A DNA stretch of 64,000 nt. Origin: Alectoria sarmentosa. Lineage: Eukaryota; Ascomycota; Lecanoromycetes; Lecanorales; Parmeliaceae. Of the stretch, positions 22,504 to 33,784 are shown in pieces. A program made the position numbers and the translations under genes. The DNA is taken from NCBI GenBank assembly GCA_009733775.1, contig WOGZ01000194.1, positions 1 to 64,000 of the forward strand, read 5' to 3'. Within the stretch, counting starts at the first letter, position 1, and each line of letters opens with the position of its first letter. The notes under the pieces are model-generated. The model saw only the letters and a list, made by a program, of their open reading frames with translations. It searched no databases and was not told where the DNA came from.

Positions 22504-22923
22504 GAGTCAATGGCATGAGCCGGACAGTCGCGGCAATGCCTCTGGGGTGGATGATCAATGATTGTAAATAGGAGCTGGGATTTGTATCAACATCATAGAC
22601 TTGATTTGTGTGTGCTCTCATTATTGATCCCGCCATGCCTTTTTTTTCACCGAGCAAATAGCATTGCAGCCACCGCCTTGTCTTTTTTGTTGAACTCAAC
22701 TCACGTTGATAAGGTAGACTGACATTCGGGGTCTCTATATGGCTAATAGGGTATCCGACCATGTTCTGGCTGCCAATCTAGCTTGATACTCAAGGAGGAT
22801 CTCGCCTTGTCGGTAGGACTCTAGGCCAAAACACGGAACAGCCTCATAATCATGCCTTTCGTCTACCAAAGTATAGGTCTCTTCCCTCTGAACCGTGGAG
22901 TTAGAAGATCGAACCTCAATCCT
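22504..22923. other. Convergent intergenic spacer
   Basis: 3' flank of the ATP synthase gene and of the secreted-protein gene. No coding or RNA signal. Confidence 0.5.
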
Positions 22924-23952
22924 TCAAATTTGCCCCTTCCGAATCCATCCATCCCCAACACTTATCCCATCAACCTGCATTACAATAATCGCCTCTCTCC
23001 ATACCCCGAGCGGCGCCATGTGCCCTGGCAACTCTCCCAACGCTTTCGCAATCCACTGCCACTCAAAAAAAGGCGCCTCTGACCTCGGCCGTGTGCCGAT
23101 ATCGCGGAATTCGATCCATGTGTCTGAGCCAGCAGGACGCAGTCTAAAGCCGACGACCGGAGAGGTGGAAGGGAAATGCGCTACGTAGGCAAGGCCGGCG
23201 AGGATGGGGATGAAGAACTCCTCATCGGTGATGGAGTGGCCGATGAGTTTGAAGAAGACATGGAGGTCACCGGCGTTGGAGGGGGTGGTGGTATTTGTGA
23301 GGGAGAGACTCGTGCTGTTGGATATCATGGTGAAATTGGCCAGGGTTTTTGGGGCAGGTATGGCAGAAAGTGCCACGTCTGATCTCCTTTTCAAACTCTC
23401 AGCGCTGCTGTCATCGCTACCTCCCGCCAGGCCTAAGATCTGAAGATCTGGCTTCTCAATTCGAAGATATCCCACTACCACCCCGTCGAAGCCAAGCGTC
23501 ATATGCATCGTCTGAAACAAATTATTACTCATCACAAAAAGAGCAAAACTCCACACCCCCCACAGGATACACCGTATCGGCATCGTCCCGGGAAACAGAG
23601 TCGCCGCATCGCTTCTAATCACAACGTCGGGATAGTCAGGCAGCCAAACAACGATGGGTCGGACAATCCCATCAAAGTCTTGCAGGGCAAGGTTGGTCAT
23701 GGCGTTGACGGCGTTCATGAGGCAGGCGATTGGGCGCAGGGGTATGCCGCCGAGTTCGTAGTTGACGCTGAAGCGGGGGTCGATGCCGACGCCGACGCCG
23801 TCGCCGAGGGAGGAGGCTGTGTTGGTGACGGAGGAGTACAGATCGCTTAAGTTCAGGGGAAGTGAGGGACCCAGAGGGGGTGTGGGAAGGGATGCTGCGT
23901 TGATGCTGGAGGTGGCCAAGCCGAGCAGAAGTGGTAAGAATAGGTTCACCAT
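22924..23952 (-). CDS. Secreted protein of unknown function
   Basis: Single exon, 342 aa from the Met at 23952. I prefer this start over the in-frame Met 57 bp upstream because it places a clean signal peptide at the N-terminus (MVNLFLPLLLGLATSSINA, cut after NA or AA). The mature protein begins Pro/Leu-rich (SLPTPPLGPSLPLNLSDLY). It has a GIPLRPIACLMNAVNAMTNL helix, a WLPDYPDVVIRS strand, a hydrophobic CILWGVWSFALFVMSNN stretch and several NxS/T glycosylation sites (NFT, NST, NTT). No catalytic signature is recognised. The pattern with tandem strands and paired Cys suggests a compact extracellular domain. Confidence 0.75.
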   Translation of the reverse strand: MVNLFLPLLLGLATSSINAASLPTPPLGPSLPLNLSDLYSSVTNTASSLGDGVGVGIDPRFSVNYELGGIPLRPIACLMNAVNAMTNLALQDFDGIVRPIVVWLPDYPDVVIRSDAATLFPGTMPIRCILWGVWSFALFVMSNNLFQTMHMTLGFDGVVVGYLRIEKPDLQILGLAGGSDDSSAESLKRRSDVALSAIPAPKTLANFTMISNSTSLSLTNTTTPSNAGDLHVFFKLIGHSITDEEFFIPILAGLAYVAHFPSTSPVVGFRLRPAGSDTWIEFRDIGTRPRSEAPFFEWQWIAKALGELPGHMAPLGVWREAIIVMQVDGISVGDGWIRKGQI

Positions 23953-24913
23953 GATGGTGACAGAGACCTTTGGTCGTGACAGCTCTGATATCAAATGCAA
24001 AGACCCCACGAGGACTAGGCGAGGGAAATAAAGTTGCTAGCGAGGTGGATGTGGATAGCTCTCATCAACTTTGGGATGCTCGAATGCCATCGATGCCTTG
24101 CAGCGCATCATTGGCCCGCGGATGGAGCTATGCGCATCGAATGGTCTCAAGAAGGAAAAAAAGGCAATATCCAAATTGCGCAGTCTCACCAAGCGATATG
24201 CGGTATCCTCAGGCATCATCTCAAGAAAGCAAGATGGACTTTACGGAAGAAACAACGCTCATAGAAATATAGAGATCCCTTACCCTTGAATGTGATTTGG
24301 AAAACGTCAAGCTTACTCTGAGGCACCCTTTTTTTCTATACAATCTTGCCCCTCGGCCACAGAACCTTTGCGTGCAGTTACTCTTTTGAATACGGATAAT
24401 CGAAGATTGCGGACACAGCCCAGTTCACGATACCAAAAAATTGACCATCTCCATTGTTCTTGGTTCTTGTCAGGGTCTAGAGGCTCTTTCATCCGGCCTG
24501 ATGAGCGTAAAGAACACGGCTTCCAGTCCAGAGGTCTTGCAGGCTCTGAGCTTTGAGACCTGTGAAGACGGAAGGTTGTGGACACGGACCCTATTAAACA
24601 AGATGGAACACGGCTTACTGCTCTAAGACATGCGGGTCAAGACGCTCATGGAAGAAAGGTGGTCGAATAGTGTCAGGACATTTTGGAGATGTGAATCGTG
24701 CGTGTTCATATCAAAAACATGACGTACTAGTACTACATCCAAACACACAACAGATCGCTAAAAGGACAGCCCATGTACCCTACCGACACATTCTCCCGAA
24801 AATGCCCGTCTTCTTATTGTCTTCCTCCCGAAATAATGCAACTCGTTCGGGCCAATATGGCGCACCTGGTCGGAACATATTTTTTAATCGTCTTTCGCCT
24901 CGAAAATGATTGC
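23953..24913. other. Intergenic, no supported gene
   Basis: Short overlapping frames only (for example 24313-24585 minus, no motif). Upstream flank of the secreted-protein gene and 3' flank of PMT4. Confidence 0.5.
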
Positions 24914-27434
24914 TCATTTCGCGAAGTGCAGGTCATAACCGAGCCATTTCCTTGCCACAACCTGTTCAGCACTCAAGCCTGGCTTGCCGTATGTCAGTGG
25001 TAGGAAGTACCACCATCCACCGATCACAATCGCCATCACAACCCCACTGGCAGCCCAAAGCGCCAGCATACTCTGCCCACTCATGCGTTCCTTGGCTGGG
25101 ACAACGACCCTCTTGCCTCCACGATCCTTGTTCTTGCTAGGAGTCTTGTTCTGCGTTTGTTGTAGGAAGTTCTCGTCCAGGCCAACAGGATCAAGGTTGA
25201 AGACGAATTCGAGGAGCGCGCCAGTGACCAGTGCCGATGCGAGATGTGCGGGCAAGTAATGGTGAAGGAAGAGTTGGCGGCCCATGATGAAGAAGGGGAT
25301 ATAGTGGGCGGCCCAGCAGAGGAAGAAGAACCCTGTGCTGTTATAGAGACGAGAGCGGGTTCCTGAAAGATCATATGTGGTCAGCAGAGGTAATGAATGA
25401 ACTAGAAATTGGTGGATGGAGACTGGCTTACGTTCATCAAGGCTGTCAATGCCACGCCTTTGAGATAGTTGGTCCGCGCCGATGATTCCTGCGAAGACGG
25501 CAAGCAGACTGCTTACGATCCACCAGCCGATGGGATTGCCAAGAAAGTATATCTGCTGTCTAGTATCATTCTGTGTCCAGAAGCTGACACCGCGGAGCAG
25601 GAATGGCCATTGAATTGGCTGACTGGCATACGGATGGCTGCTCGTCAATGCATTGTTGTGGTAGAAGATAGCTCGTTGGAGTTCGATGTACTTTAAGAGG
25701 AAAGGTACATGCTTGATCTTCTTTACCTCCTTGATGAGGCGTGGGCTGTCAGCTGGTATGGACGGTATCTCGTCCACGTACCAGACATTACTGGATTGCT
25801 GGATGTTCTTATTTCCATTGATCTCGGCCTGTTTGTAAGCCCAGTCAGGGAGTGGAGTGGTGTGAGTCCACATAGCAACTCTCGTGGGGGCGTGAACCAA
25901 TTTGAAGTGCCCTGAAAAGCTTTTGAGCTGTTGCCTTCCCTTGGCATTCTCGATCTTAATTTCAAAGAGGGTGTCGTTGTACCGATCCCCGTTTGCCTCC
26001 TCGAGCCCCACTGTTGTGAACTCCTGGTTTGTGGGGTAATACGGCGAGGCAACATCGTGTGATAGGAGGTAACTGTCCGTCACTAGATGGCGCAGTTTGA
26101 CAAAATCGCCGCTTTGTACAGTCAGACCGGGCTTTGCATCGGAGAGATCGATGACGCTGTTCGGAACGATCTGCCAGTAGTTGTTGGTATCATTGAATGG
26201 ATAGCCTGTGACCTGCTGTCCTTGGCTGGAAACACGTCCGTCGTCGTAGCGAAGGGGGTACCTATCGGCATGACTGTGTAGATAGGTCTTCGTCTCTTTA
26301 TGCCTGATGGAGATTGAGTCATAGTAGTCAATGCCGGTAGACTGTGCGCTCATCATGTTGTCGCTCAAAGTCTCTTGGAACGCGGGAGTCATGAATTCAT
26401 CTCCAGGTCCGGATCTGCTCAGAATGGCGAAGTGAACTTGGAACCAGAACAAATAGATGAGGAAAGGCACCAGGATGAGTCCAGTCAGACGTGCAAAAAA
26501 GTGCTTCGCAAACTCGGGCAGAGTCAAAGCTCCTCCTTTCCGATTAATGTCCAGGAGACCCCATAGGTCAATTGCAACCGCACAACCGACGGTGAAGAAT
26601 GTGAACACTCCAACGTATTTAGTAGATATGACGCAGCTCATAGCGACCCCAGTAAGCAGGAGCCATTTCCACCATTTTTGTGAGAAGGGCTCGTGCCTCA
26701 TTTTGAAGAATCGAATGTAGCAAAGAACACTGAGCGACATTGCAAACACCAAGGTCGCGTCGAGCAGGATAAGTCGAGTCTGGCCAATATGGGCATTATC
26801 GAATAAGACTAGTCCTGCTGCCACAACTGCAGCCGGAAGTGTGTAGCCTGATTCCCACATGATCAAGAAAACTGTGGGAACTGTCAAGGATCCAAGAAGG
26901 GCCGGCATGGCGCGGAAGGCGACGTAGGGTACTTTGTTGGTAATGTATGAATCGCCAATGTTGTCGAAGTGGAAGTGTCCATCGTATCCAACGAACCAAC
27001 CCATGAGGGCAAAGAGAAGCTTTCCGAAGGGGGGATGGACGTCGAAAAAGTAGGTTCTTTGTAGGTAATATGAAGCGAACTACCAATGGGTATAGTCAGC
27101 GTACTTTGTCCCAAGTCCGGAGGATGGGAACTTCGCTTAGTAGCTTGGGGGAAAGCTCTCTGTGGATGGATGCGGCTTTCCATACCTTTCCAAAATGCAC
27201 CTCATCGAAGACCACTTCATTGGGATGGCCAATGCCCCAGAATCGAGTAATGAAAGCCAGTAGCGTTATCACGCCCAGTGCGAGCTTATAGTCCCATTCG
27301 GAGGTCACCACTTCGGGTAGCTTCGTGTCTTTCAGTATCCCATTGAGGTCGCCATCTGTTTTTAGAGGAGTTGAAGCGGACGCGGCAGCTTTCTTTTCCT
27401 TTTGCCCTCGTTGCCGTACTGCAGGGGAGGACAT
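24914..27434 (-). CDS. PMT4: Protein O-mannosyltransferase, PMT4 subfamily
   Basis: ER membrane enzyme that moves mannose from dolichyl-phosphate mannose to Ser/Thr of membrane and GPI-anchored proteins. Exons 27434-27186, 27079-25432 and 25362-24914, introns of 106 and 69 bp, about 781 aa. An in-frame Met at 27467 is an alternative start. Diagnostic features: EWDYKLALGVITLLAF in TM1, the catalytic Asp-Glu loop VVFDEVHFGK spanning the first intron, YFFDVHPPFGKLL, HIGQTRLILLDATL, STKYVGVFTF, three MIR repeats (HSHADRYPLRYDDGRVSSQG; YLLSHDVASPYYPTNQE; ALWTH-like VAMWTHTTPLPDW), FLHHYLPAHLAS, and a C-terminal Leu-Gly-Tyr-Asp-Leu-His-Phe-Ala-Lys. The GPGDEFMTPAFQETL and YPTNQE signatures place it in PMT4 and not PMT1 or PMT2. 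The second intron is frame-neutral and has no stop. Confidence 0.95.
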
Positions 27435-27980
27435 TGTGGAGGTAAAGACCGACTCTATAAGTGCCATTGTTAGACGAGAGCTTCAAGAGGGGGGGAAAAT
27501 AGGCTTTGAGTAGGAAATTGTCGAGAAGGCACTTACAGCACTGACTTCTCATGTGCAATACAATGTTGACCGGTATCCTCAAGAGGTACAAGGCGTTCTT
27601 ACCGGACTATGCAAGGTGAGCTCGTTCGAATGAATTCGTGTCCCTGGAGCAAGACAACTTTTTAAGAGCTACGCCGCAACATATTTGCCAAGACTTTCGG
27701 AGTACGGGGCCGCCCTGTGAGGCTGATAGATGCCCCTTTACTAGTACGGCGGACGACTACGATTTACGAGTGTACATCGGAGCCTTGGTTACTACGACGA
27801 AAGAATAACCACGTTTGATTCGACAAGTCGCACCAAGTTGTCTCGAAAATTCCATCATAACCCGACGGAATACTTTGATTCAGTTAACGCTACTTCATAC
27901 TACCGTGCTACCTTACCCTCACAATTTGGTCCTCGGAACATGAATCGTTTTCATACATCAATATTGTTGTTATTGTTGTA
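27435..27980. other. PMT4 leader and spacer
   Basis: Holds the alternative PMT4 start at 27467, its probable 5' leader, and the 3' flank of the next minus-strand gene. No other gene is seen. Confidence 0.5.
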
Positions 27981-30863
27981 TCAGTTGAAGCGGCATTCAA
28001 CCTTGGCATTGGACTCCGGTATCCGGTTCTTCCCACGCCGGCTCTGGTTCTGTTCCTCCATACTCACTATTCTCAAATAGTTGATCATGCTGAAAGCCGC
28101 GTTTGGGCCCGAGCTGTCCTCGTCCCATTCTCCAATGGCAACATACTGGCCAAGAAGCATTGCAATGTCACCAACTCGGACCTCATCATCCCGATGACCT
28201 TCCGGAACCGGTTTGAGGGGCGTAACAAACAGCTTGGACGGCTGTTGATAGAGGGAAAGCTCGATCACTTCACCCGTCAGCCATTTGACGCCACCAATGG
28301 TTGACTTTATGGCCTCGACATGCAAGGATCCATTGTGATCTTGACATCAAGCTTTATATCCATTCCAGACATCACCATCGTTGGTCTTCACCCCTTCGGG
28401 ATATAGACACTTCGCTATCGGCTCATTGGAGAGTTCCTGGTCCAAGCCGATCCTCGTTCGGCTCTGCTCAGCCAGGTCGAGCTGGGCGTTCACTTGGTCC
28501 AGGTCTTGCTTCAATTCGCGCTTCTCCACGCTGAAAAAGCCATGATCCGTCATGTCTCCTCGCTGCTCGATATGACTGATGAAGGCGCGCAGTTGCCGGA
28601 CGTCTCTGGCCATGTTCTGAACAGCATCTGCTCGACTAATCTTGCGCCCCTCTACCTTGTATGTCACGGCCAAGGTCGCCTGGTTGAAGATTGCGAATAC
28701 CTTCACGAGCCTCCCGGAGCTTCTGACATCGTTCAAAAAAGACTGATGGTCGGATCTTTTCCGGACTAATTTGCTCATCATATTGCTATTTCGTCTCGGA
28801 TTTGCTAGCCATTGGTTCACCCTATAGACGATGTCGTTCGTCATCTTGATTGCTTGATAGAGTTCGCCATTGAGCAGCGTCTCTTGAATCACCAAATCAA
28901 AACACCGTCTCCCTCCTGCGGTCTCTTGCACGGGATAGCTCCCTGGTGTCATATAAATGATGTTGTCCAGGTCTTGAGGGCTAATAACATATTTGCTGTC
29001 GTCTGTCATGACAACAGTCAACTCAGTGCAATCTGATCCAGGGTGAACCTCGACAGGAGGGATGCTGTTGATCGTTCTTGAACGTCCTGCGTATTGCAGA
29101 GTGTTGAAGACTGATGTTGATTTGAAGCCATTCTCTGGCCATTTGACAATCCATGAGAGACTCCTCCGGCCAAGATCCTCGACCGTCCCGGGAAGGAGAT
29201 AGCCATCTGCAAGGATTCTCTTAATGAATACGTTCCAGATGTGGTCATGGTCTTCATCTACGTTGGTGCTGCGACTCTCTAGTGGAAATCCATCGATGGC
29301 GGGCACCAAGGCGTTCAAAAATACACGCGGATTGATCGACAACAAAGGAATCACCTTCAAGATCAGTAGCTCAATATCGCGTCGGTCAGCTTTGAGCTTA
29401 TATGTCGCTTCCAAGAAGTCCTTGATCTCCGCAAGATCCTCGTTGTTCAAGAGCGACAAGAGCAACACCACCATCTGCAGGAACCGCGGTCTGATGTATT
29501 TTTGTGTCGAATCGTCGCTACCAGTAGGATCCAGTGAGTTGTAATATGCGGCACTGAGGGAGATGATCTCTTTGATACCCTTGCTGGTGGTCAGGGTTCG
29601 GAACATTGGTCCATGGTTGATTCCGTAACGCGTGTTCTCGGAATTCATGATGCGTACCCTCGTCGACATCCTAAAGAGAATCGGACTCCTGATACAAAGA
29701 CGACGTGCATCCTCGATCATCGTCTCGAGAAGAGTTCTGGTCTCCTCAAACGTCATCTCCGGCCCTCCTCCGGCTATCAAGTTTCGATAATTGACCATCA
29801 AGTCCCAAAGGGAACTCCAATCGACTTCGACCAATAGTCCCCTCAGATCCCAGTCTCCTGTACGAAGATCTTTGACAATGGTCACATGCTCGCTGTCGAT
29901 GGTCACTGCATCAGGATATGGCTTGCGCCGAGCGAGCGCCTTTCGTTGATCTAGGAAATGTCGGTCACGCCCACGTGCCTGGTGCTTGGCTCTTGCGACA
30001 ATGCTCGCGGTCTGATCATTTTGCACAATCTGCAAATCTGGAGATACGTTGAATTGGCTGAGAAGTGACCCTGCTGTGGCTACTCGCCAAAGTGCATCCT
30101 TCTGGTCAGCCTCTTTCCCTTCCATGTTGATTTGTTCGCTGCGGTTGACCTGGGGTTTGTCGGCTCCTGGTAGAAATGTCAACCCCACTGTGAGTACGGG
30201 CGCGGAGTCTAGGACCCCTTCCAAAGGCAAGCCATTTGCGTAGGTCCGCCGTAGTCGTGGGTCGGCTTTTCTCTCCAGTTGCTGTATCATAAAGTCTGTC
30301 TGTTCTGGCGCCAGTGTTTTGTTCGTATAGTCAACATAAGCGTCGCTCTTTGCTTTCTGTGCTCCGTGATGGCGGTGATTTCGAGATCTGCCCAGTGCAA
30401 CATCGCTGCTGCTATGGTGACTTCTGGTAGTGCGTTCTATGCAGTTGATGACAGACTGGCTCTCGCTATGCCCTGTTTCGTCTGGAGTCAAGACATCTGG
30501 ATCATTATACGAATCTGGGACCAGCGAAAAGACCGAAGCCCCAGGTCGCAAAGATCGTGGTATAATCGAGTTGGGAGGCTAGTATCCATCAGCTGTTGCG
30601 CTCACTATCGAGACTGACGGGAGTGTCGAGGTGTGCTTGGGGTACGAACCATGATCACGGTTTGGCCTTTCCACAACTTGCTTGGCTAGAATCGCTACTG
30701 TGATGATGTTGATAAGCACCCAGGACCTCTTCAATGACCAAGCCTGACGAGGCTGAGGAGGTATGAGCTCATCGCTGCCTACATATGCCGTCTTTTCTGC
30801 ACTCGTCCGATTTTGTCGCGAGCCCTTCCGAACCCCTAACCCAATGCAGGCAAAGCCCCGCAA
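27981..30863 (-). CDS. Large unrecognised protein with single N-terminal membrane helix
   Basis: Not recognised. The central frame 30551-28347 is 734 codons without interruption. In the same frame upstream (30863-30579) lies a basic segment plus one membrane helix (SWVLINIITVAILAK), separated only by TAG at 30579-30581. In the same frame downstream (to 27981) lies a compact segment (GGVKWLTGEVIELSLYQQPS, LLGQYVAIGEWDED), separated by TGA at 28347-28349. A frame-neutral intron from GTGAAG near 28400 to an AG near 28317 would remove the TGA. For the TAG, a branch-like CTGAT and TACTAG acceptor are present but no donor in phase is convincing. The body is helical with SDDSTQKYIRPRFLQMVVLL and FLEATYKLKADRRDIELL; near the end SHIEQRGDMTD and a heptad-like region suggest a coiled coil. 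Either the termini are spliced on or the gene is shorter (28347-30551). Confidence 0.6.
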
Positions 30864-31502
30864 AATGTGGCTTCAGGAGAGCATCGCCTCTGCCGTGACT
30901 CGAAAATGTTGTCGGGATCCTTATGTGACTACAAGTTCATTAGGACGAAAGTCTTGCTAGTGCGATGCTTTTTCACATCGTCACCCATATTGATACCGCA
31001 CGTAAGCCATCCATATCAATTGTCCAGGCGTATTTGCGCCGCAGCCGATCCTGGAGTTGGAAAACGCAAGATGTAGCCTGATGCTACACAAGGCTTACAT
31101 TTTGGTGCAAATTGCCAAGACCTTGGCATCATATTTATTGGTCCACAGGAGAACCGAGACGCACCTTCCTAAATGAGCAGTGAGGTGAAGTCGGCAGTGC
31201 TGACGCTGTTTCTCGAGGCGTTGTAGCGCTTTGAAACCCTTGTGAAGTCTCGATGGAACAGCCTTGCGAGCCGCGGAGAATTTGAAGTGATCGCATTCTC
31301 TGCCTTGCCTGCCTTGCAGCTGGATCACTTCTCACGTCAACCTCTGCCCACGCGCGCAATTGCAGTGATCATGGCATCGGCGACCTCTGTGGTAAAATCG
31401 AGCCCTTTGATACATTCGTTCACTTGATTCCTCGACACAGCATGCTCACTCTCAAGTTGAAAGCTATGTCACTTTATGTCTCTAATGATTAACATGCTTC
31501 AG
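30864..31502. other. Divergent spacer, likely holds a 5' exon of the next gene
   Basis: Between two divergent genes. A frame near 31280-31391 reads ILCLACLAAGSLLTSTSAHA, a signal-peptide-like stretch, then CSDHGIGDLC up to a GGTAAAA donor at 31392. It joins in phase to the acceptor at 31502. No ATG opens this frame directly, so a further exon would be needed. Confidence 0.35.
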
Positions 31503-32990
31503 TGATGTCAAATGCCCAGTGTTTTTATCCTAATGGTGACCCCTCGCTGGAGGATGATATCCCTTGTGGCCCTGGGAGCGCAGTAGGGTGTTGTCCACTG
31601 AACTGGGCTTGTCTAGCCAATGGTTTGTGCTATCTTCAGAATGAAAACTACTACGGTCGGTATACCTGCACGGATCAGAGCTGGGGCCCCGGATGTCCTG
31701 ACATTTGCACTTACAGTACGTACCACAAACTCCTTGCAATATATGAATCTTCGAGGCTGATAGATATTAGATAACACAGCCAAAGGGAACGAAGCAGTTC
31801 TAGAATGTACTGCAGGAAGCTACTGCTGCGATACAAATCGGCCAGAGCTTAGCGGGGGCACAGATTGTTGCAACGCATCGCCGAGTAGATTCTCCATCGA
31901 CGACAATGCCGAGATTCCCTCAACCTCCGATTTACTCGTTCAATCGTCTTCCTCGGTCCTAGTCTCTGCGGCAGCGAGTTCGTCTCCTTCCGTCCTAGTC
32001 TCCGCAGCAGCAAGTTCGTCTTCCTTTGTCCTAGACTCCGCGGCAGCAAGCTCGACTTCCACGCAGACTTCCATAACCGCTGCGGCCGCCGCGACGTCGT
32101 TGAATTGTCCCAGCGGGTTAGGAGAGACATCATGCGGGTCGATATGTTGCGCCGCCGGGCAGTATTGCGCGTATGCCGGACAATGCGTTGCTAGTGGTAT
32201 TACGATTGCGAGCGGCAGCGGTGTGCCTACGTTTGAGAGCACGTCGATCACTGCTGCTACAAAGAGTTCTTCAAACTTCATTTCAACGCTTATAGAATCT
32301 ACACCAATGACATCGTCCTCGCAATTCCCATTCTTGGGTACTTCTTCAGCTTCCACTCCGAGCACCAGCAGTTCTATTGCAGCCACCACTACAACTAACC
32401 TGGCTGTGACGCCCATTGCAGCACCATCTCCGAGCGTCACTCACAGCACAAAATTCAAAGCTGGTGTCTCAGTCGGCGCTATCTGCCTTTTCTTGTTACT
32501 CCTGGTTCCCTTCTTCTGGCGCAGACGTCGCAGAACGCAGCAGGTTGAGCCCGCAAACTCGGGATATGAAGATCCCGGTAACATTGGACTGCCGAGCGCC
32601 GCACACTACGGCGCAACCGAGATTCCACATCCAAATCCTTACGAAGAAAACTTCCCATCAAACCAACCGCCTAATGACGAAAGAGGTCCTGCGAACAGCC
32701 GCTCGCGTTCCAACTTCGTGCTCGTGCCAGACCACGATCGAGGAGACCGTCGTCCGCAACCCAACATGCAGCACGCGCCACCTCTCAGTCCTTACAACTT
32801 CCCTCCACCGGCTGTGGCAATGGGAGCCGCTTCCATCGGCCCGGAGCATTGGCGAAACATGTCTCCTGCTCCGAGCTATGCGACAGAGGATCCGGCAGCG
32901 CGAACCCAGGCGCCACAATCCAGACGGCCTTTAGCGCAGAGAGAAGTGGACATACAGGAGGTTCTGGGGGACGAGAGATACGGGGATTGA
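31503..32990 (+). CDS. Cys-rich, Ser-rich single-pass surface protein
   Basis: Exons 31503-31715 and 31780-32990 with a 64-bp intron (GTACGT...ACACAG); the 5' exon is uncertain (see the spacer upstream). The ectodomain has two Cys-rich modules: CGPGSAVGCCPLNWACLANG through CTDQSWGPGCPDIC plus SYCCDTNRPE, and later CPSGLGETSCGSICCAAGQY with a CAYAGQC end. Between and after them lie Ser/Thr/Ala-rich stalks. One membrane helix (GVSVGAICLFLLLLVPFFW) is followed by the stop-transfer RRRRR and a 150-residue Pro/Asn-rich cytoplasmic tail ending EVLGDERYGD. This is the common fungal layout of extracellular Cys domain, mucin-like stalk, helix and tail, as in wall-sensing proteins. No named family is claimed. 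Confidence 0.75.
31956..32060 (+). repeat. 36-bp in-frame repeat in the Ser-rich stalk
   Basis: Three copies of a 12-codon unit encoding VLVSAAASSSPS and variants (VLVSAAASSSSF, VLDSAAASSTST). Frame-preserving, so stalk length can vary between strains. Confidence 0.8.
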
Positions 32991-33784
32991 AGTGCAGGTA
33001 GGTGGAACCCATAGTTGGGTCATGAAGAATGTATAGATATAGGACTTTTTGTGTAAGAAGCCATGGTATGGATTTTGGCTGCCTGAGCAGGAATGGATGT
33101 TTGGATGTCAAATATTTGAGAGCCGAATCACATCAAGCCCCTTCCTTGGCCCCGGACGGTCGCTGAGGGTATCTTCTGATTTCATCATAAATTGAACAAC
33201 AACCTCCTTTATGTTTGTAATTATATAATTCTAATCAGATATCTTGCTCTTATGCTCCCTTTCATTCTATATTCCATTTCCTAAGTAGGAAGAAGAAGTT
33301 TTGAAGGAAGACAGAGAAGAGATACCAAAAGTCACGTGCCAAGACTCCTGCGCCAGCCAACCAAAATCCGAAGTCGCACTTTTGAATCCAGTTCCTTCTC
33401 TTGCGGTCAGCTATCGTGGTAAGACCTTTGCTTCAAAGTTGGATCGAGAGAATTAACAAGAGGGGTTTTTCCTCATATCGAGTGGTTCGAAGTGAGATAT
33501 CTTGGTACAGTACAGTCCTTTTGATTTTTGATTTTTTCAAAATTACCTAGTTCTTTTCACCTTGTTATAATGATAGCACTCGTCTATCGAATTTATATGA
33601 GCCGCAATAATCAGCTTGGGAGTTACAGAATTGTCCATGAATGATCTGATTGAATTGGTGTCGAGATTCGCGAATTGGTAGTCCTAATGACATCTACTGA
33701 AGTCTCCATGCTATCTGCGCCTTGCGAAGAAGTTGGTTCTTTTGTATCATGGGTATCTTACGTTGCAAAATATCCTGCAAAGCT
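32991..33784. other. Convergent intergenic spacer
   Basis: 3' flanks of two convergent genes. AT-rich stretches at 33200-33620 but of normal dinucleotide character. No gene or RNA seen. Confidence 0.5.
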
